Assembly: GCA_002373755.1 (NCBI GenBank)
Contig: DFJU01000119.1
Coordinates: 270-19,946 of the forward strand
Reading direction: 5' to 3'
DNA from: Bacteroidales bacterium UBA3663
Lineage (GTDB): Bacteria; Bacteroidota; Bacteroidia; Bacteroidales; UBA3663
Length of the DNA stretch: 19,677 nucleotides
Position numbers and translations under genes: made by a program. Shown here piece after piece: positions 14,223 through 19,677 of this stretch. The first letter of the stretch is position 1. Each line of letters starts with the position of its first letter. The notes beneath the pieces were generated by a model. The model saw nothing but the letters and a program-made list of their open reading frames with translations, made no database searches and was not told the origin of the DNA.

Positions 14223-14519
14223 ATGACTAAAGCAGAAATCGTAGCCCAGATTGCAAAGCAGACTGGACTTGATAAAGAAACAGTTTTGACCGTAGTGGAG
14301 CAGTTCATGTTGAACGTGAAGGAATCTTTGGTTGAAGGCGAGGCTGTTTACCTTCGTGGTTTTGGTAGCTTCATCATTAAGAAGCGTGCCACAAAAACTG
14401 CTCGCAATATTAAGGAAGAGCGTTCAATCATCATCCCTGAGCACAACATTCCAGCCTTCAAGCCTGCAAAGAGTTTTGTCGGCAGAGTGAGCGGACTTGC
14501 TGTTGAAGACGAAGATTGA
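14223..14519 (+). CDS. HU/IHF-family DNA-binding protein
   Basis: A 98-residue nucleoid protein. The helical dimerisation part is MTKAEIVAQIAKQTGLDKET (1-20) onward, then the GFGSF turn (46-50), and the DNA-embracing arm RNIKEERSIIIPEHN from 61, closing with IPAFKPAKSF. In E. coli HU the arm tip has Pro63, which wedges into DNA; here residue 63 is Ile, so bending may differ. The frame opens at 14130, but the ATG at 14223 gives the family start. It is followed 54 bases later by the tiny COX24-like gene and then rng. HU beside RNase G is a recurrent Bacteroidota order. Confidence 0.9.
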   Translation: MTKAEIVAQIAKQTGLDKETVLTVVEQFMLNVKESLVEGEAVYLRGFGSFIIKKRATKTARNIKEERSIIIPEHNIPAFKPAKSFVGRVSGLAVEDED

Positions 14520-14573
14520 ATTCTAAAAAAGAAAGAAAAGTAATATAGTTTAACCCTTTAAAGAAAAATTGCT

Positions 14574-14660
14574 ATGCCAAACGGTAAGAAGCACAAGCGT
14601 CACAAGATGGCTGTTCACAAGCGTAAAAAGCGTCTTCGTAAGAATCGCCACAAGCATTAA
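14574..14660 (+). CDS. 28-residue COX24/AURKAIP1-like ribosomal protein
   Basis: A very short, strongly basic protein starting MPNGKKHKRHKMAVHKRKKR and ending RKNRHKH, with 18 of 28 residues Lys, Arg or His. This matches the small Bacteroidota proteins annotated as AURKAIP1/COX24 domain (related to mitochondrial small-subunit protein mS38); a structural role in the 30S subunit is likely by that kinship. It follows HU by 54 bases with no separate promoter seen, and a strong hairpin starts five bases after the stop. Function is from family resemblance only. Confidence 0.85.
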   Translation: MPNGKKHKRHKMAVHKRKKRLRKNRHKH

Positions 14661-14664
14661 TCTA

Positions 14665-14694
14665 AAACAGGGGTGCATATTTGTGCCCCTGTTT
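14665..14694 (+). terminator. Hairpin after the COX24-like gene, just before rng
   Basis: Arms 14665-14677 and 14682-14694 pair over 13 positions, including AAACAGGGG/CCCCTGTTT, with two G-U pairs and a four-base loop (TATT). It is followed by CTTTAATT. It lies five bases after the ribosomal protein stop and 25 bases before the rng ATG, so it may terminate partially. Confidence 0.7.
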
Positions 14695-14719
14695 CTTTAA
14701 TTCCCTAACCTACACAAAA

Positions 14720-16297
14720 ATGACAAGAGAAGTAGTCATCGATGTGCAGCCGAAGGAGATTACAATCGGTCTCTTGGAGGACGGGCGTCTGGCTGAATAT
14801 CAGCGGGAATCGCAGAATGCCTCATTTTCGGTTGGCAACATCTATCTGGCCAAGGTGCGCAAGCTCATGCCAGGATTGAACGCTGCTTTCGTCGATGTGG
14901 GGTACGAAAAAGAGGGATTCATTCACTATCAGGATCTTGGCCCGCAATTCAAGACGTTGGCCAGATTCGTCAAGCAGCAATTGTCCGACCGGAAGCATCT
15001 GCTTCCCCTCGACCGAGTGAAGCGCGAATCGGACCTTGAGAAAGATAGCACCGTTTCCGACGTTTTGCAGGCAGGGCAGGAGATTCTGGTTCAGATTGCC
15101 AAGGAACCCATTTCGACCAAGGGTCCGCGCCTAACGAGCGAAATCAGCCTTCCGGGCCGCTTCATGGTGCTGATTCCTTTCCAGGATAAGGTTTCGGTGT
15201 CCGCGAAAATCAAATCGAGCGAAGAGAAGACCCGCCTCAAGCAGATCATCAATGGTATCCGTCCCAAGAATTTCGGTGTAATCATCCGCACGTCAGCGCA
15301 GGGTGCCGCCGCCGAAGATTTGACACAGGAGATGACCACGCTCACGCATCGCTGGGAAGAGGCGATGCAAAAACTCATGAAAGGCCAGCTGCCGTCGCTC
15401 ATCTACGAGGAGACCAGCCGTGCTGTGGCATTACTTCGCGACATCTTCAATCCGTCGTTTGAGAACATCTGGGTTAATGATCCAGGCACGTTCGCTCAGA
15501 TAAAGGAATATGTCCATCTGATCGCCCCTGAAAAGGCAGACGTGGTTCATCTCTACGACGGTGAATTGCCGATTCTGGATAAGTTCGACGTGACGCGGCA
15601 AATCAAGTCGTCACTTGGCAAGACGGTTTCGTGCAAAGCTGGTGCGTACATCATCATCGAACACACTGAAGCGCTGCATGTGATTGACGTCAACAGCGGA
15701 CATCGCAGCCATCAGGCAGACGATCAGGAGGAAAACGCGTTGGCTGTCGATATGGCTGCGGCCGATGAAATTGCACGCCAGATGCGTTTGCGCGACATGG
15801 GCGGAATTGTGGTAATCGACTTCATCGATCTTGCCACGGCTGAACATCGCGATCAGCTCTATCAGCACATGAAAGAACTGATGCAGAGCGACAGAGCGAA
15901 ACATAACATCTTGCCGCTCAGTAAGTTCTGTTTGATGCAGATTACGCGACAGCGCGTTCGTCCGGTTATGGATGTCCAGACGGCCGAGGCGTGTCCGGTG
16001 TGTGGCGGCAAGCATATGGTCAAGCCGTCGATTCTCTATCCGGAGATGCTCGAGTCGAAGCTCGAATACTTGACGCAGGAACTGAAAGTGAAAAAATTCC
16101 ATTTGCACGTACACCCGTTCGTGGCAGCCTATTTGAAGCGAGGATGGATTTTTTCCCGCCTCTGGAAGTGGAAGATGCGTTTCGGTCGCGGTCTGCATTT
16201 AGTCACCGACCAAAGCATGGAACTTCTGCAATACAAGGTCTTCGACGCCGACCATAACGAAGTCGATTTGCGTCAACCTATTGACGATCATGTCTGA
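14720..16297 (+). CDS. rng: Ribonuclease G/E family endoribonuclease
   Basis: Cleaves AU-rich single-stranded RNA and matures ribosomal RNA 5' ends. The 525 residues carry the S1-type RNA-binding domain near the start (VGNIYLAKVRKLMPGLNAAFVDVG, 38-61, split by strands), an RNase H-like region, and the DNase I-like catalytic domain. The metal-binding aspartates are Asp323 in VIDVNSG (321-327) and Asp367 in VIDFID (365-370). The zinc-link CPVCGG (425-430) joins the dimer. The long C-terminal scaffold of RNase E is absent, so this is RNase G length. The start at 14720 gives the family MTREVVID. The upstream frame runs through a hairpin. No promoter is visible between that hairpin and the start, so rng probably depends on read-through from HU. 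Confidence 0.92.
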   Translation: MTREVVIDVQPKEITIGLLEDGRLAEYQRESQNASFSVGNIYLAKVRKLMPGLNAAFVDVGYEKEGFIHYQDLGPQFKTLARFVKQQLSDRKHLLPLDRVKRESDLEKDSTVSDVLQAGQEILVQIAKEPISTKGPRLTSEISLPGRFMVLIPFQDKVSVSAKIKSSEEKTRLKQIINGIRPKNFGVIIRTSAQGAAAEDLTQEMTTLTHRWEEAMQKLMKGQLPSLIYEETSRAVALLRDIFNPSFENIWVNDPGTFAQIKEYVHLIAPEKADVVHLYDGELPILDKFDVTRQIKSSLGKTVSCKAGAYIIIEHTEALHVIDVNSGHRSHQADDQEENALAVDMAAADEIARQMRLRDMGGIVVIDFIDLATAEHRDQLYQHMKELMQSDRAKHNILPLSKFCLMQITRQRVRPVMDVQTAEACPVCGGKHMVKPSILYPEMLESKLEYLTQELKVKKFHLHVHPFVAAYLKRGWIFSRLWKWKMRFGRGLHLVTDQSMELLQYKVFDADHNEVDLRQPIDDHV

Positions 16298-16304
16298 ATC
16301 TAAT

Positions 16305-16345
16305 ATCTTCCCTTCACTGCGTCGTTCAGGAAGGGAAGATTTTTC
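16305..16345 (+). terminator. Terminator after rng
   Basis: ATCTTCCCTTC (16305-16315) pairs perfectly with GAAGGGAAGAT (16330-16340), helped by an inner CTG/CAG pair. A run TTTTC follows at once. This is a classic rho-independent terminator seven bases after the rng stop codon. Confidence 0.9.
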
Positions 16346-16359
16346 TTTATTGCGTTGTC

Positions 16360-16398
16360 CGATGCCGTTTTATCCGGATGATTGTCCGTGCGGCATCG
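16360..16398. repeat. Inverted repeat upstream of the ModF-like gene
   Basis: CGATGCCG (16360-16367) and CGGCATCG (16391-16398) are exact inverted copies 23 bases apart, with the palindrome ATCCGGAT (16372-16379) between. It lies just upstream of the start codon at 16422. An operator or 5'-leader hairpin is possible; no TAnnTTTG promoter is evident here. Confidence 0.5.
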
Positions 16399-16421
16399 TA
16401 TAGGTAAAAATATTTTGAAAA

Positions 16422-17996
16422 ATGTCGAAAATTATACTTGAAAATGCCTTGGGGCGAATGCCGCAGACGCGGATGGCATCGCCTGTCAATTTCCGTCTTG
16501 ATGATGGCGAACATATTGCCGTCATGGGACCGAATGGCGGCGGAAAGAGCTGTTTGCTCGACCTCATCACGGGCAAAAATCTGCTTATGCAGGGTTCTTT
16601 GGTCTATGATTTTGGCGAAGGTGTCGCTCCGTCGGCTTATGGAAACATTGTGCAGCTCACGTTTGAGGATGCACTCGGCTCGGTCGAGAAGCCGTATTAT
16701 TTCCAGCAGCGTTTCAATTCGCAGGACCGCGACGAGTCGCCTTTGGTGTCGGTCGTGCTCAAACGGGCGTTGGCATCGGGCAACGTGTCGGCAACGGGAC
16801 TTTCGGCCGATGAAGCACGCGCGGCGGGTCATGGACTGACGGAAGATGAGGCGCGTGCTGCCGGTGCCGAGGATGATGCCGAGTTCTTGGCCAATCCCTT
16901 GCTCGACACATTCATGATGCGGCCGCTCCTGCAAAAGCGCATGGTGCTGCTTTCAAGTGGAGAAATGCGTCGTTATCAGTTATTTAAGTATCTGATTAAA
17001 CGACCGAAAGTCCTCATCGTCGATAACCCATTCATCGGCCTTGATGCCCCGATGCGCGAGCAGTTGGACGGCTTCTTCCGACAGCTTGTCAATAGTGGCG
17101 AGGTACAGATCATTATGGTTCTTTCGATGCTCGACACTGTGCCCAACTATATAACTCACGTAGTTCAGGTTGACGGAATGTGTGTGCATGAGCGGCAGAC
17201 GCGAACTGAATATTTGTCCGATTTGACCGATTTCAGTGGGTCGCCGATGTCGCGCCTGTCGGACGATTTGAAACGCCAGATGCTTGCTCTCCCCGTGAAT
17301 CCGGTCGCCAATCTGACGGCCGATGGAAGTGTCACGGACGAAATCATTTCGATTCGCGATTTGAGCTTGCCTTTGCCCGACACCGACCGCGTTTTGTACG
17401 GAGGTCTGAACTGGACTGTGCGACGTGGCGAAAAATGGGCATTGCAAGGAAGAAATGGCGCTGGAAAATCGACTCTTTTGAGCTTGATTTGTGCCGATCA
17501 TCCAGCTGCCTATGCTTGCGACATCAGTCTGTTCGGACGTCGTCGAGGAACAGGTGAAAGTATTTGGGAAATAAAGAAATACATCGGTTTTGTGTCGCCG
17601 GAATTCCATCGTGCCTACAAGGAGAATCGTCCGGCCATCGACATCGTGGCTTCTGGCTTGCATGACTCGGTCGGCCTATACAAGAAACCGCGTCCCGAAC
17701 AGGTCGAAATCTGTCGTTTCTGGATGCGGGTGTTTGGAATCGAATCGTTGGCCGACAGACTTTTCCTGACACTTTCGGCCGGCGAGCAGCGTCTGTGTCT
17801 TCTGGCCCGTGCTTTCGTCAAGGATCCCGCTTTGCTCATCCTCGACGAACCGTTGCACGGCCTTGATACGTATCGCCGCAATTTGGTGCGCGACGTGATT
17901 GCGACATTCTGCCAGCGGCCGGACAAAACCCTGATCATGGTGACTCACTACGTTGAGGAATTGCCCGGCGAAATCACTAAAAGTTTGCAGTTATAA
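16422..17996 (+). CDS. ModF-like tandem ABC ATPase
   Basis: A 524-residue soluble protein with two ABC ATPase domains and no membrane segments. The first has Walker A GPNGGGKS (36-43), signature LSSGE (177-181) and Walker B ending IVDNP, with Asn202 where the catalytic Glu is expected. Its H-loop position reads VLSMLD without His. The second is intact: GRNGAGKS (343-350), LSAGE (451-455), LILDEP with Glu476, and VTHYVEE. LFGRRRGTGESIWEIKKYIG (370-389) closely resembles E. coli ModF, which has a proposed molybdate-related role. Between the Walker A and signature, SADEARAAG/TEDEARAAG (128-147) is a tandem repeat. No modABC genes are adjacent. It is bounded by a terminator upstream and an inverted repeat downstream. 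Confidence 0.85.
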   Translation: MSKIILENALGRMPQTRMASPVNFRLDDGEHIAVMGPNGGGKSCLLDLITGKNLLMQGSLVYDFGEGVAPSAYGNIVQLTFEDALGSVEKPYYFQQRFNSQDRDESPLVSVVLKRALASGNVSATGLSADEARAAGHGLTEDEARAAGAEDDAEFLANPLLDTFMMRPLLQKRMVLLSSGEMRRYQLFKYLIKRPKVLIVDNPFIGLDAPMREQLDGFFRQLVNSGEVQIIMVLSMLDTVPNYITHVVQVDGMCVHERQTRTEYLSDLTDFSGSPMSRLSDDLKRQMLALPVNPVANLTADGSVTDEIISIRDLSLPLPDTDRVLYGGLNWTVRRGEKWALQGRNGAGKSTLLSLICADHPAAYACDISLFGRRRGTGESIWEIKKYIGFVSPEFHRAYKENRPAIDIVASGLHDSVGLYKKPRPEQVEICRFWMRVFGIESLADRLFLTLSAGEQRLCLLARAFVKDPALLILDEPLHGLDTYRRNLVRDVIATFCQRPDKTLIMVTHYVEELPGEITKSLQL

Positions 17997-18004
17997 ATGC
18001 ACTT

Positions 18005-18077
18005 TTAACGGCATTCCGCGTTTCTTCAAAGCCCTCTAAACAAAAAGCGCGAAATGTCGGCCGATGCCGTTAATTTT
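18005..18077 (+). terminator. Inverted repeat plus T-run after the ModF-like gene
   Basis: TTAACGGCAT (18005-18014) pairs exactly with ATGCCGTTAA (18064-18073), followed by TTTT. The 49-base loop is long for a terminator, so the call is tentative. It also lies 38 bases upstream of the ilvD -7 element. Confidence 0.4.
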
Positions 18078-18111
18078 CCAAAAATTGTGTGCGTTTTAAT
18101 CAAATATTCGC

Positions 18112-18119
18112 TATCTTTG
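18112..18119 (+). promoter_or_regulatory. -7 element of the ilvD promoter
   Basis: TATCTTTG exactly matches TAnnTTTG; no good TTTG is present 19-21 bases upstream, so the -33 element is weak or recognised with help. The start near 18126 leaves an 80-base leader with an ORF of only six codons (18136-18156) that lacks Ile, Leu or Val codons. Confidence 0.6.
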
Positions 18120-18205
18120 CGCGCTGTATCCCTAAATGACGCATTCTAACGCATAAAATCGACTATTTCAAGGGGGTATCGTTCAAGAAAAAAGAAACAA
18201 ACAAA

Positions 18206-19677
18206 ATGAAGATTCAACTCCGTAGTGCACAGACCACCGAAGGTCGTCGTATGGCAGGCGCCCGCGCTTTGTGGGTGGCCAATGGTATGAAGCGCGAACA
18301 ATTCGGCAAGCCAATTATTGCCATTGTCAATTCGTTTACTCAGTTTGTCCCCGGACATACCCATCTGCATGAAATCGGTCAAATTGTCAAGGCTGAAATT
18401 GAAAAGCTCGGCTGCTACGCGGCTGAGTTCAACACTATTGCTGTTGACGATGGCATCGCCATGGGCCACGACGGTATGCTCTACAGCCTGCCTTCGCGCG
18501 ATGTGATTGCCGACTCGGTCGAATATATGGTCAATGCGCACAAGGCCGATGCCATGATCTGCATCTCGAACTGCGACAAGGTCACTCCGGGTATGCTGAT
18601 GGCCGCCATGCGTCTCAACATTCCTGCCGTGTTCTGTAGCGGCGGCCCGATGGAGGCAGGCAAAGTGAATGGCGAGAATGCCGACCTCATTACTGCTATG
18701 ATCAAGGGTGGTGACCCGACTGTCAGCGACGAGGAGTTGGAGGTAGTCGAACATTCGGCTTGCCCTGGTTGCGGTGCTTGCTCCGGTATGTTTACGGCCA
18801 ATTCAATGAACTCCCTGACCGAGGCTATCGGCCTCTCGTTGCCGGGCAACGGTTCAATTTTGGCTACACACGCCAACCGCATCCAGCTCTTCAAGGATGC
18901 AGCCAAACTCATTGTCAAAAACGCATTTAAATATTATGAGGAGGGCGATACCAGCGTTTTGCCACGTAGCATCGCCACCCGTCAGGCATTCCTCAATGCT
19001 ATGACGCTCGACATCGCCATGGGTGCATCGACCAATACGGTGCTCCACTTGCTGGCTGTTGCACAGGAGGGCGAGGTCGATTTCAAGATGTCCGACATCG
19101 ATCAGTTGAGCCGCAAGGTGCCATTCCTCTGTAAGTTGGCTCCTAACTGGCAGAAATACAGCATTCAGGAAGAGAACCGCGCTGGCGGTATCCTCGGTAT
19201 CTTGGGTGAGTTAGCCAAGGGTAATCTGCTCGACCTCAGTTGCAAGCGAGTCAATGGTGCTACGCTTGGCGAAGATATCAAGAAATACAGCATCACGGGT
19301 GCCACTATCGACCCCGAAGCCAAGCGAATCTATTCGTCGGCTCCTGGTGGTAAGTTCTCGACCGTGATGGGTAGCCAGAATGCCCAGTGGCCAAGTCTCG
19401 ACACTGACCGCGTGAACGGCTGTATCCGAGACATCGAGCACGCCTATACCAAGGATGGCGGTATGGCTGTATTGTTCGGTAACATTGCGCAGGACGGTTG
19501 CGTGGTCAAGACAGCCGGCGTTGCTCCAGAACTCTGGCACTTCGAGGGTCCTGCCGTCGTCTTTGACAGTCAGGAAGATGCCTGCGAGGGTATCCTCGGC
19601 GGCAAGGTCAAGAAAGGCGACTGCGTGGTCATCACTCACGAAGGTCCAAAGGGCGGTCCTGGTATGCAGGAGATGCT
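18206..19677 (+). CDS. ilvD: Dihydroxy-acid dehydratase, 3' end cut by window edge
   Basis: Iron-sulfur dehydratase that turns 2,3-dihydroxy-3-methylbutanoate (and the methylpentanoate) into the 2-keto acids for valine, leucine and isoleucine. The 490 visible codons begin [20 protein letters not shown] and hold [17 protein letters not shown] (42-58), [20 protein letters not shown] (79-98), [10 protein letters not shown] (121-130) with cluster ligand Cys123 and metal-binding Asp124/Lys125, and [17 protein letters not shown] (186-202) with another cluster cysteine. [20 protein letters not shown] is further support. Family length is near 600, so about 110 residues are beyond the right edge. The E. 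coli-type spacing suggests an oxygen-sensitive cluster. It has its own promoter and A-rich start context; other ilv genes are probably to the right. Confidence 0.93.
   Translation, partial: MKIQLRSAQTTEGRRMAGARALWVANGMKREQFGKPIIAIVNSFTQFVPGHTHLHEIGQIVKAEIEKLGCYAAEFNTIAVDDGIAMGHDGMLYSLPSRDVIADSVEYMVNAHKADAMICISNCDKVTPGMLMAAMRLNIPAVFCSGGPMEAGKVNGENADLITAMIKGGDPTVSDEELEVVEHSACPGCGACSGMFTANSMNSLTEAIGLSLPGNGSILATHANRIQLFKDAAKLIVKNAFKYYEEGDTSVLPRSIATRQAFLNAMTLDIAMGASTNTVLHLLAVAQEGEVDFKMSDIDQLSRKVPFLCKLAPNWQKYSIQEENRAGGILGILGELAKGNLLDLSCKRVNGATLGEDIKKYSITGATIDPEAKRIYSSAPGGKFSTVMGSQNAQWPSLDTDRVNGCIRDIEHAYTKDGGMAVLFGNIAQDGCVVKTAGVAPELWHFEGPAVVFDSQEDACEGILGGKVKKGDCVVITHEGPKGGPGMQEM

Larger units (their letters stand above)
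404..18421. repeat. Dispersed word (T)CGCGTAG(CG) on both strands
   Basis: The seven-base word CGCGTAG, or its complement CTACGCG, occurs 17 times by eye, at starts 404, 1195, 2660, 3923, 4383, 4652, 6936, 6958, 8047, 8095, 11900, 11982, 12199, 12521, 13560, 13948 and 18415. Eight are on plus and nine on minus. Twelve extend to TCGCGTAG, and seven to TCGCGTAGCG (1195, 2660, 4652, 6936, 8047, 8095, 12199). Twelve are inside genes and five in gaps. Simple base composition predicts about two or three heptamers. Confidence 0.65.

Noticed and set aside
18136..18156. Six-codon ORF in the ilvD leader as an attenuation peptide
   Set aside because: It encodes MTHSNA, with no run of Ile, Leu or Val codons, and no following terminator-antiterminator pair.
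1..19677. CRISPR arrays, tRNA or rRNA genes, insertion sequences, phage or defence genes
   Set aside because: No regularly spaced repeats, cloverleaf or transposase/integrase motifs were seen in any part of the window.

Overview
The window looks like chromosomal DNA of a Bacteroidales bacterium, probably near Prevotellaceae or Muribaculaceae; the family level is a guess. Four transcription starts carry the Bacteroidota promoter form TTTG-N19/20-TAnnTTTG, and two more carry only its -7 half. Start codons follow A-rich tracts rather than Shine-Dalgarno sites. Protein types (Nudix-fold sugar regulator, acidic-tethered lipoprotein, trigger factor, RNase G, 28-residue COX24-like ribosomal protein) also fit. 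I see no tRNA, rRNA, CRISPR array, transposase or phage gene. Most of the window is conserved core genome with a few accessory genes.

Left part (1-2742): a xylulokinase gene (xylB) cut by the left edge sits downstream of a Nudix-fold transcription factor on the minus strand. The 567-base gap upstream of the regulator holds its promoter, two copies of a 23-bp palindrome 106 bp apart, and a third half-site in the regulator leader. I read these as regulator operators.

Acyl-CoA carboxylase operon (2532-6418): biotin carboxylase, biotin carrier protein and carboxyltransferase lie in order behind one good promoter. Together they would interconvert propionyl-CoA (or acetyl-CoA) and its carboxylated product, linked to the succinate-propionate route. 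A periplasmic alkaline phosphatase (6563-8032) follows after a gap with competing hairpins.

Middle (8033-13403): trigger factor with its own promoter and terminator; a surface-type lipoprotein of unknown function; then, convergent on it, a secreted right-handed beta-helix protein of pectin-active appearance. The beta-helix gene overlaps the 3' end of ssb by 44 bases.

Right part (13360-19677): ssb and an HU-family gene are divergent. HU is followed by a 28-codon COX24/AURKAIP1-like ribosomal protein gene, a strong hairpin and RNase G (rng). A ModF-like tandem ABC ATPase and the start of ilvD (dihydroxy-acid dehydratase, cut by the right edge) complete the window.

The most unusual signals are the paired palindromes upstream of the Nudix regulator and a short word, TCGCGTAGCG, scattered on both strands in genes and gaps far more often than chance. 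No obviously new defence or mobile system is present.
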